Below, in pieces: positions 1 through 8,210 of a stretch of DNA of 64,000 nt (position 1 is the stretch's first letter; each line of letters begins with the position of its first letter). The translations under genes and the position numbers were made by a program. The notes beneath the pieces were generated by a model. It was not told where the DNA came from. It worked only from the letters and a program-made list of their open reading frames with translations, and made no database searches. Origin of the DNA: Pseudomonas sp. S09G 359 (GTDB lineage: Bacteria; Pseudomonadota; Gammaproteobacteria; Pseudomonadales; Pseudomonadaceae); assembly GCF_002843605.1 (NCBI RefSeq), contig NZ_CP025263.1:638501-702500 (forward strand), read 5' to 3'.

Positions 1-390
1 GTGCGTGCGCTGGCGAGCAAGACCCAGAGTTCCACCGGCGACATCCAGGCGCATATCGTGGCGCTGCAACAGGGCGCGCGCGAGGCGGTGGAGACCATCG
101 GCAAGGCCGGGCGTCAGGCCAATGAGGGCTTGCTGGTGCTGCGTGACAGCGTGCGCTTGCAGCAGACGGTGCAGGCGTCGGTGGAGCAGGTGCACGCGGC
201 AATCGGTTTGGCGACGCGCGCGGCAGAGCATCAGGCGCAGGGCGCGCATGCCGTGCGTGGGCGGGTCGAAGTGATCCATGCCCAGGCCGAACGTGCCGCG
301 CAGGCGGTGGTGGAGACTACCGCCAGTGGCAAGGTGCTGGATGGGCTGGCGGCGCAGTTGAAGGCGAGCCTGGGGCAGTTCCGGGCTTGA
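1..390 (+). CDS. Methyl-accepting chemotaxis protein, C-terminal fragment (5' truncated by window)
   Basis: This is the last 129 codons of a chemoreceptor whose start lies outside the window. The first residues (VRALASKTQSSTGDI) match the conserved region just after the signalling hairpin tip, and the rest is an Ala/Gln/Glu-rich coiled coil typical of the descending methylation helix. No ligand-binding domain is visible, so the stimulus cannot be named. The GTG at base 1 is simply a Val codon. The end at 390 is a clean TGA followed directly by a REPIN. Family membership is fairly sure; the specific receptor is not. Confidence 0.75.
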   Translation: MRALASKTQSSTGDIQAHIVALQQGAREAVETIGKAGRQANEGLLVLRDSVRLQQTVQASVEQVHAAIGLATRAAEHQAQGAHAVRGRVEVIHAQAERAAQAVVETTASGKVLDGLAAQLKASLGQFRA

Positions 391-410
391 GGTTATCTGT
401 GATGGCCTCT

Positions 411-495
411 TCGCGAGCAAGCCCGCTCCCACATTTGACTGCATTCCAAAGCTGGAATACGGTCAAATGTGGGAGGGGGCTTGCCCCCGATAGCG
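411..495. repeat. REPIN (two inverted REP sequences)
   Basis: Two inverted REP units flank a short spacer. The left unit reads GCGAGCAAGCCCGCTCCCACA and the right unit TGTGGGAGGGGGCTTGCCCCC. It separates the convergent 3' ends of the chemoreceptor and the iron permease. The arms can fold into a long hairpin. Confidence 0.85.
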
Positions 496-498
496 GTC

Positions 499-2052
499 TC
501 AGCGACTCAGATACATCCGAGTCGTCAGCAGATAAACCGGCAACCCCGACACCAGAATCAACAACGCCGCATAAGGCGCCGCCGCCGCAAACTCCACATT
601 CGAAGTGTGCGCCCACACGGCAGTCGCCAAGGTGTTCAGGCCGGTTGGACTGAGCAGCAACGTGGCCGTCAATTCCTTCATCGCATCCAGAAAAACCAGC
701 GCAAACGCCGCGCCCAATGCCGGGAAAATAATCGGCAACGTCACTCGGCAAAACGCACTGAACGACGACGCGCCCAGGGTTCTCGCCGCTTCTTCCAGCT
801 GCGGCGCAGCCTTGTTCAGCGCCGTGCGGATGGGCGCCTGGGCCAGCGGTAAAAACAGCAGCGCATAAGCGATCAGCAACAACGCCGAGGTCTGGTACAG
901 CGCCGGCACGTAATGCAGCGCGAAATACACCAGCGTCAGCGCAATCACCAAGCCGGGCAGGGCGTGCAGCAGGTAGGGCAGGCGCTCGGCCCAGATTGCC
1001 AGTTGGCCCTTGTAGCGCACCACCAGCAGGCCGACCGGCACTGCCAGCACCAGGCACAACGCCGCGCCGCCCAGGGACAGTGCCAGTGAGGACAACAGCG
1101 CCTCACCGATCTGCGCCACTGGAAACGCCGCTGACGACCCCACTGCCAGCCAGTAACCGAGCATGCCCAGGGGAATGCCGCTGCCGATGATCGCCAGCGC
1201 CAGGCAATACACCTGGCCCAGCGCTGCCCATTTGCCCAGCCGAACCTGCTCGGCGTGCCGCGCTGCGCCCTGGCCGATGCGTACATGCCGTCCCTTGCCG
1301 CGCACCCGCAGCTCCAGCCATAACAAGGTCAGGCACATCACCAGCAACACTGCAGAGAGCATCGCGGCATTGGCATTGCTGAATTCCAGTTCGAATTGCT
1401 GGTAGATCGCGGTGGTGAACGTCTGCAGGCCGATGATCGACAGTGCGCCGAACTCTACCAGCATGTGCAACGCAATCAGCAGTGCGCCGGCCAGCAGCGA
1501 GGGCCACAACAGCGGCAGTGTGATGCGCAAAAACACCCCCCAGCGATTCAGGCCGAGGGTGCGCGCCGATTCTTCCAGAGATGGGTCGAGGTTGCGCAGG
1601 GTGGCCGCCACCGGCAGAAACACCAGCGGGTATTTGGACAGGGTCATCACCAGGATCGCGCCGCCGAGGCCCTCGAAGTTGGCGCTCAGCGACACCCAGG
1701 TGAAGCTGCTGACAAACGCCGGCACCGCGAACGGCAGGCACAGAATCACACCCCAGATGCGCCGCCCCGGCAGGTTGCTGCGCTCCAGCAACCAGGCCAG
1801 TGACAGGCCGATCACGCCACACGCCACTGTCACCCCGACCATCAGCGCCAAGGTGTTGCGCAGCAGCCCGAACACATATGGCCGCCACAGCAGATGTACT
1901 GCCTCGGCCCAGCCGGCCTGCCAGGCCTTCAGCCCGACATACACCAATGGCAGCAGGCTCAGGCCCACCAGAAACAGCACGGGCAGCAGCAGCCAGATCG
2001 ACGGGCGTTTGCGCCGGGGTGTGAAGCCTGCGGCGGGTAGCGATGGGGTCAT
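499..2052 (-). CDS. Ferric iron ABC transporter permease (FbpB/SfuB/HitB family)
   Basis: The 517-residue inner-membrane permease has about twelve hydrophobic segments arranged as two homologous halves. Each half carries an EAA-type coupling motif: EESARTLGLNRWGVF at roughly residues 155-185 and EEAARTLGASSFSAF in the second half. This fused double-domain layout is characteristic of ferric iron permeases of the FbpB/SfuB type, which pass periplasmic Fe3+ to the cytoplasm with a separate ATPase. Its ATG overlaps the TGA of the upstream binding-protein gene by one base, so the two are translationally coupled. No ATPase gene follows, so the ATP-binding subunit must be encoded elsewhere or shared. 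Confidence 0.9.
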   Translation of the reverse strand: MTPSLPAAGFTPRRKRPSIWLLLPVLFLVGLSLLPLVYVGLKAWQAGWAEAVHLLWRPYVFGLLRNTLALMVGVTVACGVIGLSLAWLLERSNLPGRRIWGVILCLPFAVPAFVSSFTWVSLSANFEGLGGAILVMTLSKYPLVFLPVAATLRNLDPSLEESARTLGLNRWGVFLRITLPLLWPSLLAGALLIALHMLVEFGALSIIGLQTFTTAIYQQFELEFSNANAAMLSAVLLVMCLTLLWLELRVRGKGRHVRIGQGAARHAEQVRLGKWAALGQVYCLALAIIGSGIPLGMLGYWLAVGSSAAFPVAQIGEALLSSLALSLGGAALCLVLAVPVGLLVVRYKGQLAIWAERLPYLLHALPGLVIALTLVYFALHYVPALYQTSALLLIAYALLFLPLAQAPIRTALNKAAPQLEEAARTLGASSFSAFCRVTLPIIFPALGAAFALVFLDAMKELTATLLLSPTGLNTLATAVWAHTSNVEFAAAAPYAALLILVSGLPVYLLTTRMYLSR

Positions 2053-3077
2053 CAGTTCAAGCCAACGTCACGTTCCAGGTCCAGGGCTTCTTCGGCGTTG
2101 CCCAGGTCTGCAGGGGTGACTTTCGGCGGTTGCAGCTCGCTGAACGGCTTGAGGCCACGGTTGGATTGCATGCCCTTGCGCAGCGGGTATTCGGCCGAGG
2201 TGTTGGTGATCACACGCTGGCCTTCTTCGCTGGCCATGAATGCCAGCAGTTGTTGGGCTTCCTTGGGGTGCTTGCTGGACTTCAGCGCCGCTGCGGAGGA
2301 CACAGTGATCAGGCCGCCGGCATCGCCGTTGGTGAAGTAGTGCAGTTGCGAGTCCAGGTTGGTTTTTTCCTTCTTCAAGGCAAACCAGTAGTAGTTGTTC
2401 ACCAGTACGGTGGCCACTTCACCGTTTTCCACGGCCTTGAGGGCGACCATATTGTTGCTATACACCTTGCCGAAGGCGCGCAGGCCAGTCAGCCATTCTT
2501 CAGCAGCTTCGCGGCCGTGCAGCTTGATGATCGCCACGGCCTGTTCCTGGAATGCGCCGCTGGTGGGCACGAAGCCGACCTTGCCTTGCCACTCGGGTCC
2601 GGCGAAATCCAGTACCGACTTGGGCAGGTCTTTTTCGGCAATCAGTTTGGGGTTGAAGGCCACGACGCGGGTGCGCGCGGTCACGCCCATCCAGTCGCCG
2701 TTGCTGCCGACGTAATCCTTGGGCAGCACGTCGAGGGTGCTGGCGTCGATCTTGGCCAACAGGCCTTGCTCGCCGAGTTTGTTCAGCGGCGGCGATTCTT
2801 CGGTGTAAATCACGTCGGCCGGGGAGCGCTCGCCTTCTTCGACAACCTGGCTGGCCAGCTGGTTGCTGCTGCCTTTACGCACGTTGACGTGAATGCCGGT
2901 CTTGGCTTCGAAGGCCTTGGCGAGTTCATCGCCGACTTCCTTATGCTGGCCGTTGTACAAAGTCAGGGAGATCTTGTCGGCGGAGTAGGCGGCGGGTGAG
3001 AGCAGGGTCAGGCCGAGCAGAGTGAGGGTCAGGCCACGCAGAAGGGATGTCTTGAGACGGTTATCGCGGATCATCAT
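2052..3077 (-). CDS. Ferric iron ABC transporter periplasmic binding protein
   Basis: The 341-residue protein has a signal peptide (basic N-terminus, hydrophobic core, AYS-A cleavage near residue 32). The mature start (KISLTLYNGQH) and the segment RSPADVIYTEESPP are typical of FbpA/HitA/AfuA iron-binding proteins. The adjacent Tyr229-Tyr230 in VNNYYWF correspond to the tyrosine pair that coordinates Fe3+ in this family. Two ATG codons occur in tandem (3077 and 3074); a GAGGA sits about 8 bases before the first. It heads a two-gene operon with the permease. No convincing Fur box was seen upstream. Confidence 0.9.
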   Translation of the reverse strand: MMIRDNRLKTSLLRGLTLTLLGLTLLSPAAYSADKISLTLYNGQHKEVGDELAKAFEAKTGIHVNVRKGSSNQLASQVVEEGERSPADVIYTEESPPLNKLGEQGLLAKIDASTLDVLPKDYVGSNGDWMGVTARTRVVAFNPKLIAEKDLPKSVLDFAGPEWQGKVGFVPTSGAFQEQAVAIIKLHGREAAEEWLTGLRAFGKVYSNNMVALKAVENGEVATVLVNNYYWFALKKEKTNLDSQLHYFTNGDAGGLITVSSAAALKSSKHPKEAQQLLAFMASEEGQRVITNTSAEYPLRKGMQSNRGLKPFSELQPPKVTPADLGNAEEALDLERDVGLN

Positions 3078-3191
3078 CCGAAGTGTTCCTCGCTTGTATG
3101 CAACAAATCATTGCAAGGATAAACGATAAAGTTTCTCAGGTGCGGCGAAGGGGGGAGGAATTGCGCGTGGAGTTTTTAAACTCCAGAAATG

Positions 3192-3214
3192 AAAAAACCC
3201 GCTTTCGCGGGTTT
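3192..3214 (-). terminator. Rho-independent terminator of downstream tRNA-Leu
   Basis: Read on the minus strand, AAACCCGC, a GAAA loop and GCGGGTTT are followed by a T run, just after the tRNA 3' end. The same hairpin core occurs after the second tRNA copy. Confidence 0.85.
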
Positions 3215-3224
3215 GATCTGAATT

Positions 3225-3311
3225 TGGTGCCCAGGAGAAGACTCGAACTTCCACGACCTTGCGATCACCAGCACCTGAAGCTGGCGTGTCTACCAATTTC
3301 ACCACCTGGGC
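3225..3311 (-). tRNA. tRNA-Leu(CAG), copy 1
   Basis: The 87-nt class II tRNA includes an encoded CCA. Acceptor GCCCAGG pairs with CCTGGGC. The anticodon stem-loop CCAGC-TTCAGGT-GCTGG carries anticodon CAG, reading the leucine codon CTG that dominates in this GC-rich genome. The variable arm (TGGTGATCGCAAGGTCG region) and the GGTCGTGGAAGTTCGAGTC T-arm are intact. The mature region appears the same as the copy at 3490-3576. Confidence 0.95.
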
Positions 3312-3346
3312 ATTATCAAGCAACGTTGCCGCTGTTGATGTGGCGA

Positions 3347-3375
3347 ACTATACGGTGGGCTTTTTGATCTGTAAA
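3347..3375 (-). promoter_or_regulatory. Sigma-70 promoter of tRNA-Leu copy 1
   Basis: On the minus strand, TTTACA (-35, 3375-3370) and TATAGT (-10, 3352-3347) are separated by 17 bases. The spacing and hexamers are the same as for copy 2. Confidence 0.75.
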
Positions 3376-3432
3376 CCCCTGATTCAAAAAAATAAATCAA
3401 GATTCTCGTTAAAAATCAAAGGCCTGAAACGC

Positions 3433-3456
3433 AAAAACCCGCTTTCGCGGGTTTTT
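3433..3456 (-). terminator. Rho-independent terminator of tRNA-Leu copy 2
   Basis: The hairpin AAACCCGC-GAAA-GCGGGTTT with flanking A and T runs lies between the two tRNA genes. The upstream tRNA is therefore an independent transcription unit. Confidence 0.85.
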
Positions 3457-3489
3457 GGGAGACTCAAGGTTTAACCTTGAGTTTGAAAT

Positions 3490-3576
3490 TGGTGCCCAGG
3501 AGAAGACTCGAACTTCCACGACCTTGCGATCACCAGCACCTGAAGCTGGCGTGTCTACCAATTTCACCACCTGGGC
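3490..3576 (-). tRNA. tRNA-Leu(CAG), copy 2
   Basis: This second 87-nt tRNA-Leu(CAG) has the same acceptor stem, anticodon loop, variable arm and encoded CCA as the copy at 3225-3311. It lies 178 bases upstream on the same strand. The flanks differ in sequence but keep the same promoter and terminator, pointing to an old tandem duplication of the whole unit. Confidence 0.95.
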
Positions 3577-3610
3577 AGCATCAACAACGTTGCCGTCGTC
3601 GATGGCGCGC

Positions 3611-3639
3611 ACTATACGGAGCCGTTTTTGAGCTGTAAA
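3611..3639 (-). promoter_or_regulatory. Sigma-70 promoter of tRNA-Leu copy 2
   Basis: On the minus strand, TTTACA (3639-3634), a 17-base spacer and TATAGT (3616-3611) are followed by the GC-rich discriminator GCGCGCC. Such a discriminator is typical of stringently controlled stable-RNA promoters. Confidence 0.8.
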
Positions 3640-3800
3640 CCCCTGCCATGAAAAAAGCCTGGAAAATTTCGCCAATGGTCGTGCAAGGTGCTTGCTCGGG
3701 GTTATAAAAGGCTTTTAAACGCTAGTTGATGCCTGAAATTTCCCGTTTCAATACGCGTATGCCAAACTAACCCGCATATAGACAAGGTGAAAACTCTCTA

Positions 3801-6431
3801 ATGGCCGATTGGCAGTCCCTCGATCCCGAGGCCGCTCGTGAAGCGGAAAAATATGAAAACCCTATTCCTAGCCGCGAACTGATCCTGGCGCATCTCGCCG
3901 ATCGGGGTTCGCCTGCTAGCCGTGAGCAACTGGTTGAAGAGTTCGGTCTGACCACCGAAGACCAGCTCGAAGCCCTGCGCCGCCGTCTGCGTGCCATGGA
4001 GCGCGATGCTCAACTTATCTACACCCGCCGTGGCACCTATGCGCCCGTGGACAAGCTCGACCTGATCCTTGGCCGCATTGCCGGCCACCGTGACGGCTTC
4101 GGCTTCCTGATCCCGGATGACGGCAGCGACGACCTGTTCATGAGCCCGGCGCAAATGCGCCTGGTGTTCGATGGCGATCGTGCCCTGGCGCGTGTTTCCG
4201 GCCTGGACCGTCGCGGTCGGCGTGAAGGCGTGATTGTCGAAGTGGTGTCCCGTGCCCACGAGTCCATCGTCGGCCGTTACTTCGAAGAAGGCGGCATCGG
4301 CTTTGTTGTGCCGGATAACCCGAAGGTCCAGCAGGAAGTGCTGATTACCCCGGGTCGCAATGGCGCTGCCAAGGTCGGCCAGTTTGTCGAGGTGAAGATC
4401 ACCCACTGGCCAACGGCGCGGTTCCAGCCTCAAGGCGATATCGTTGAAGTGGTCGGCAACTACATGGCGCCGGGCATGGAAATCGACGTTGCATTGCGCA
4501 CCTACGATATTCCTCACGTGTGGCCAGAAGCCGTTATCAAGGAAGCCCGCAAGCTCAAGCCGGAAGTGGAAGAGAAGGACAAAGAGAAGCGCATCGACCT
4601 GCGCCATCTGCCGTTCGTCACCATTGACGGTGAAGATGCCCGCGACTTCGATGATGCGGTCTACTGCGAAGCCAAGCCGGGCAAGCTGCGCTTGTTCTCC
4701 GGTGGCTGGAAGTTGTTCGTCGCGATTGCCGACGTGTCCAGCTACGTGAAGATCGGTTCGGCGCTGGATAACGAAGCCCAGGTGCGCGGCAACTCCGTGT
4801 ACTTCCCTGAGCGCGTGATCCCGATGCTGCCTGAGCAGCTGTCCAACGGCCTGTGCTCCCTGAACCCGAAAGTCGACCGTTTGGCCATGGTGTGCGAGAT
4901 GACCATCTCGAAAACCGGCGAAATGACTGACTACCAGTTCTATGAGGCGGTGATTCACTCCCAGGCGCGCCTGACCTATAACAAGGTCAGCACCATCCTG
5001 GAAACGCCGAAAACCAGCGAAGCCAAGGCTCTGCGTACCGAGTACGCCGGCGTGGTGCCGCACCTCAAGCAGCTCTACTCGCTGTACAAAGTATTGCTGG
5101 GTGCCCGTCACGTGCGTGGCGCGATCGATTTTGAAACCCAGGAAACCCGGATTGTCTTCGGTTCCGAGCGCAAGATCGCCGCGATCACCCCGACCACCCG
5201 TAACGATGCGCACAAGCTGATCGAGGAATGCATGCTGGCGGCCAACGTGGCCACCGCTGAGTTCCTGAAGAAGCACGAAATCCCTGCGCTGTACCGAGTG
5301 CACGACGGCCCGCCGCCGGAGCGTCTGGAAAAACTGCGCGCGTTCCTCGGCGAACTCGGCCTGTCCCTGCACAAAGGCAAGGACGGCCCGACGCCGAAGG
5401 ATTACCAGGCATTGCTGGCCAGCATCAAGGACCGTCCGGATTACCACGTGATCCAGACCGTGATGCTGCGCTCCCTGAGCCAGGCGGTGTACAGCGCCGA
5501 TAACCAGGGCCACTTCGGCCTGAATTACGAGGCCTACACCCACTTCACCTCGCCGATCCGTCGTTACCCGGACCTGCTCACGCACCGGGCGATCCGCAGC
5601 GTGATCCATTCCAAGCAAGACACCCCGCACGTCAAGCGCGCCGGTGCCATGACCATTCCGAAGGCGCGGATTTATCCGTACGACGAAGCGGCCCTGGAAC
5701 AGTTGGGCGAGCAGTGCTCGATGAGCGAACGCCGCGCCGATGAAGCCACTCGCGACGTGGTGAACTGGCTCAAGTGCGAGTTCATGAAAGATCGCGTGGG
5801 CGAGTCGTTCCCAGGCGTGATCACTGCCGTGACCGGTTTTGGTCTGTTTGTCGAGCTGACCGACATCTACGTCGAGGGTCTGGTGCACGTCACCGCCTTG
5901 CCGGGTGACTACTACCACTTCGATCCTGTGCATCACCGCCTGGCGGGCGAGCGCACGGGTCGCAGCTTCCGCCTGGGCGACACGGTGGAAGTGCAGGTCA
6001 TGCGCGTCGACCTCGACGAGCGCAAGATCGACTTCGGTATGCCTGATAAGCCGGCCGAGTCGGCGGGTCGTAAAAAACGCGGCAGCGAAACCGCTGCGCC
6101 AGCCTCCAAGGGCAAAGGTGCACCCGCGAAAGCGGCCGCAGCGCCTGAACCTGCCAAGGCCGGTCGTCGCCCTGCGGCCAAGGAAAAAGCCCCTGAGGCT
6201 TACCGCCCAAGCGACGCCGCGGCGAAAAACGCCGAGCTGCGCAAGAGCCGCGAGTTGAAGCAACAGCTGCTCAACGAAGCCAAAAGCGGTGGTAAAGCGG
6301 CGTCTGGGGGAAAGTCCCACGGGGCGGAAAAGCCGTCGAGCAAGCCCAGTAAACACCGTAAAGGCCCGCCAAAAGCGGGTTCGGCCCCTGCCAAAAGCGG
6401 CGGGTCGCGCAAACCTAAGGCCAAGTCATGA
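3801..6431 (+). CDS. rnr: Ribonuclease R
   Basis: The 876-residue 3'-5' exoribonuclease of the RNB family degrades structured RNA and takes part in rRNA, tRNA and mRNA quality control. Domains in order are an N-terminal helix-turn-helix-like segment (about 20-75), two cold-shock domains (about 80-230), the RNB catalytic domain with the Mg-binding acidic signature E278-DARDFDD (about 265-600), an S1 domain (about 665-748), and a Lys/Ala-rich basic tail (about 750-876). The long basic tail is usual for RNase R and helps bind structured RNA. Its stop overlaps the rlmB start (ATGA), so exonuclease and rRNA methyltransferase form one operon. Confidence 0.97.
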   Translation: MADWQSLDPEAAREAEKYENPIPSRELILAHLADRGSPASREQLVEEFGLTTEDQLEALRRRLRAMERDAQLIYTRRGTYAPVDKLDLILGRIAGHRDGFGFLIPDDGSDDLFMSPAQMRLVFDGDRALARVSGLDRRGRREGVIVEVVSRAHESIVGRYFEEGGIGFVVPDNPKVQQEVLITPGRNGAAKVGQFVEVKITHWPTARFQPQGDIVEVVGNYMAPGMEIDVALRTYDIPHVWPEAVIKEARKLKPEVEEKDKEKRIDLRHLPFVTIDGEDARDFDDAVYCEAKPGKLRLFSGGWKLFVAIADVSSYVKIGSALDNEAQVRGNSVYFPERVIPMLPEQLSNGLCSLNPKVDRLAMVCEMTISKTGEMTDYQFYEAVIHSQARLTYNKVSTILETPKTSEAKALRTEYAGVVPHLKQLYSLYKVLLGARHVRGAIDFETQETRIVFGSERKIAAITPTTRNDAHKLIEECMLAANVATAEFLKKHEIPALYRVHDGPPPERLEKLRAFLGELGLSLHKGKDGPTPKDYQALLASIKDRPDYHVIQTVMLRSLSQAVYSADNQGHFGLNYEAYTHFTSPIRRYPDLLTHRAIRSVIHSKQDTPHVKRAGAMTIPKARIYPYDEAALEQLGEQCSMSERRADEATRDVVNWLKCEFMKDRVGESFPGVITAVTGFGLFVELTDIYVEGLVHVTALPGDYYHFDPVHHRLAGERTGRSFRLGDTVEVQVMRVDLDERKIDFGMPDKPAESAGRKKRGSETAAPASKGKGAPAKAAAAPEPAKAGRRPAAKEKAPEAYRPSDAAAKNAELRKSRELKQQLLNEAKSGGKAASGGKSHGAEKPSSKPSKHRKGPPKAGSAPAKSGGSRKPKAKS

Positions 6432-7183
6432 GTCTGGAAAAAATCTACGGCGTGCACGCCGTAGAAGCACTGCTGCGTCACCACCCCAAGCGCGTCAAGC
6501 AAGTGTGGTTGGCGGAAGGTCGCAGCGAGCCGCGCGTACAAGCGCTGGTCGAGTTGGCCACACAAAATAAAGTCGCCATCGGCCAGGCCGAGCGACGTGA
6601 AATGGATGTGTGGGTCGAAGGCGTCCACCAGGGCGTGGTGGCGGACGTAAGCCCGAGCCAGGTCTGGGGCGAAGCCATGCTCGACGAGCTGCTCGACCGC
6701 ACCGAAGGCGCCCCCTTGTTGCTGGTGCTGGACGGCGTGACCGACCCGCACAACCTCGGCGCCTGCCTGCGTTCGGCGGATGCTGCCGGCGCGCTGGCGG
6801 TGATCGTGCCGAAAGACAAGTCGGCGACGTTGACGCCGGTTGTGCGTAAGGTCGCCTGCGGTGCGGCGGAAGTGATTCCGCTGGTGGCCGTGACCAACCT
6901 GGCGCGCACCCTGGAGAAACTCCAGCAGCGTGGCTTGTGGGTCGTGGGGACGGCGGGGGAGGCTGAGGTCAGTATTTATGACCAGGACCTCACTGGCCCG
7001 ACCATCCTGATCATGGGTGCCGAGGGCAAGGGCATGCGTCGCCTGACCCGCGAGCACTGCGATTACCTGGTGCACCTGCCGATGGCTGGTAGCGTCAGCA
7101 GCCTCAACGTGTCGGTGGCGACCGGCGTGTGCCTGTTCGAAGCCCAGCGCCAGCGTGGCGCGAAGGTCAAGGCCAAGAAGTAA
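6428..7183 (+). CDS. rlmB: 23S rRNA (guanosine-2'-O-)-methyltransferase RlmB
   Basis: The 251-residue SPOUT-class enzyme methylates the ribose of G2251 in 23S rRNA. The N-terminal substrate-binding domain (about 1-75) starts SLEKIYGVHAVEALL. The SpoU catalytic domain has the three knot motifs: NLGACLRSADAAG, MGAEGKGM, and LPMAGSVSSLNVSVA near the C-terminus. The gene overlaps rnr by 4 bases, with AAGG about 7 bases before its ATG. The rnr-rlmB pairing is a common gammaproteobacterial arrangement. Confidence 0.96.
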   Translation: MSLEKIYGVHAVEALLRHHPKRVKQVWLAEGRSEPRVQALVELATQNKVAIGQAERREMDVWVEGVHQGVVADVSPSQVWGEAMLDELLDRTEGAPLLLVLDGVTDPHNLGACLRSADAAGALAVIVPKDKSATLTPVVRKVACGAAEVIPLVAVTNLARTLEKLQQRGLWVVGTAGEAEVSIYDQDLTGPTILIMGAEGKGMRRLTREHCDYLVHLPMAGSVSSLNVSVATGVCLFEAQRQRGAKVKAKK

Positions 7184-7205
7184 CTAAGTTTGGCGCAGGT
7201 CAAAA

Positions 7206-7295
7206 TGTGGGAGGGAGCTTGCCCCCGATAGCGGCAGGCCAGTCAGCAGAGATGTTGAGTGTTCCATTGCTATCGGGGGCAAGCCCCCTCCCACA
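7206..7295. repeat. REPIN
   Basis: Inverted REP units (TGTGGGAGGGAGCTTGCCCCC and GGGGGCAAGCCCCCTCCCACA) lie between rlmB and the rpsF promoter. The left unit has one base change (GAGCTTGC). Confidence 0.85.
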
Positions 7296-7343
7296 ATTGT
7301 TTTGCGGTGTTTGCGGGGATTGTTCAAATAATCACCAATCACC

Positions 7344-7372
7344 TTGCGCCGCTTCTCCCCCTTCTCTACAAT
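7344..7372 (+). promoter_or_regulatory. Likely sigma-70 promoter of the rpsF operon
   Basis: A weak -35 (TTGCGC, 7344-7349), a 17-base spacer and a good -10 (TACAAT, 7367-7372) are followed by a GC-rich discriminator (TGCGCCCC). That pattern fits a growth-rate-regulated ribosomal protein promoter. Confidence 0.55.
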
Positions 7373-7379
7373 TGCGCCC

Positions 7380-7422
7380 CTTGCCTTCCTGGGCAGGCAC
7401 CGATGTGCCTCCCTGCGGCAAG
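7380..7422 (+). promoter_or_regulatory. Structured 5' leader of rpsF, candidate S6:S18 autoregulatory element
   Basis: The segment folds as an outer stem (CTTGCC with GGCAAG), a middle stem (GCAGG with CCTGC) and an inner hairpin (GGCAC-CGAT-GTGCC). It lies just downstream of the predicted start site and about 70 bases before rpsF. Many bacteria control rpsF-rpsR through an mRNA leader bound by the S6:S18 complex. The position and compact structure suggest the same here, but I could not match it to the covariance model. Confidence 0.45.
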
Positions 7423-7492
7423 ATCCATAAGTGTCATTCACTCCTTGTCTGACCGTTTTTGAGCGGCAGGCTACAACCCGTAAGGAGCATTC

Positions 7493-7915
7493 ATGCGTCA
7501 TTACGAAATCATCTTTTTGGTCCACCCGGATCAAAGCGAGCAAGTCGGCGGCATGGTTGAGCGTTACACCAAGCTGATCGAAGAAGACGGCGGCAAAATC
7601 CACCGTCTGGAAGATTGGGGCCGTCGTCAACTGGCCTACGCAATCAACAATGTTCACAAGGCTCACTACGTGATGCTGAACGTTGAGTGCACTGGCAAGG
7701 CCCTGGCCGAGCTGGAAGACAACTTCCGCTACAACGATGCAGTGATCCGTAACCTGGTCATCCGTCGCGAAGAAGCCGTTACCGGCCAATCCGAGATGCT
7801 CAAGGCTGAAGAAAACCGCAGTGAGCGCCGTGAGCGTCGCGACCGTCCTGAGCACGAAGGCGCTGATAGCGCTGATAGTGATGACAGCGACAACAGCGAT
7901 AACGCTGACGAGTAA
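7493..7915 (+). CDS. rpsF: 30S ribosomal protein S6
   Basis: The 140-residue protein binds the central domain of 16S rRNA with S18. The N-terminus ([18 protein letters not shown]) and the core [21 protein letters not shown] are hallmark S6 sequence. After about residue 100 it runs into a charged tail of Glu/Arg and then Asp/Ser repeats. Such acidic tails are typical of proteobacterial S6, which can be glutamylated by RimK in some species. The Shine-Dalgarno AAGGAG is 6 bases before the ATG. It is first in the rpsF-rpsR-membrane protein-rplI operon. Confidence 0.97.
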   Translation: MRHYEIIFLVHPDQSEQVGGMVERYTKLIEEDGGKIHRLEDWGRRQLAYAINNVHKAHYVMLNVECTGKALAELEDNFRYNDAVIRNLVIRREEAVTGQSEMLKAEENRSERRERRDRPEHEGADSADSDDSDNSDNADE

Positions 7916-7943
7916 TCCACGGACCTTTTAAGGAGCCTATCAA

Positions 7944-8174
7944 ATGGCACGTTTCTTCCGTCGTCGTAAATTCTGCCGCTTCACCGCTGAAGACGTGAAA
8001 GAGATCGATTACAAAGATCTCAACACTCTGAAAGCCTACGTATCCGAGACCGGCAAAATCGTTCCAAGCCGTATCACCGGTACCAAAGCACGTTATCAGC
8101 GTCAGCTGGCCACCGCTATCAAGCGCGCCCGCTTCCTGGCCCTGCTGGCCTACACCGACAGCCACGGCCGCTGA
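7944..8174 (+). CDS. rpsR: 30S ribosomal protein S18
   Basis: The 76-residue basic protein is the partner of S6 on the 30S platform. It begins [25 protein letters not shown] and contains the conserved [19 protein letters not shown] segment. Length and sequence are standard. A strong AAGGAG precedes the ATG, and the gene lies 28 bases after rpsF. Confidence 0.98.
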
Positions 8175-8210
8175 GACCGGGCAGTCGACAAGTAGTAAGG
8201 GATTGAATGC

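Noticed and set aside
499..3077. Assigning hitA/hitB symbols to the iron transporter
   Set aside because: Several paralogous ferric transporters exist in pseudomonads and the neighbourhood here does not settle which one this is.
3078..3190. A Fur box upstream of the iron-binding protein gene
   Set aside because: I could not find a convincing 19-base GATAAT-type palindrome; only short AT-rich fragments are present.
3798..6356. An 852-codon open frame antisense to rnr, and similar long antisense frames opposite ygiQ (11191-13491) and the DUF2126 gene (17298-19793)
   Set aside because: High GC content keeps antisense frames open. Their products are Arg/His/Val-rich low-complexity strings with no family motif, and the sense genes are certain.
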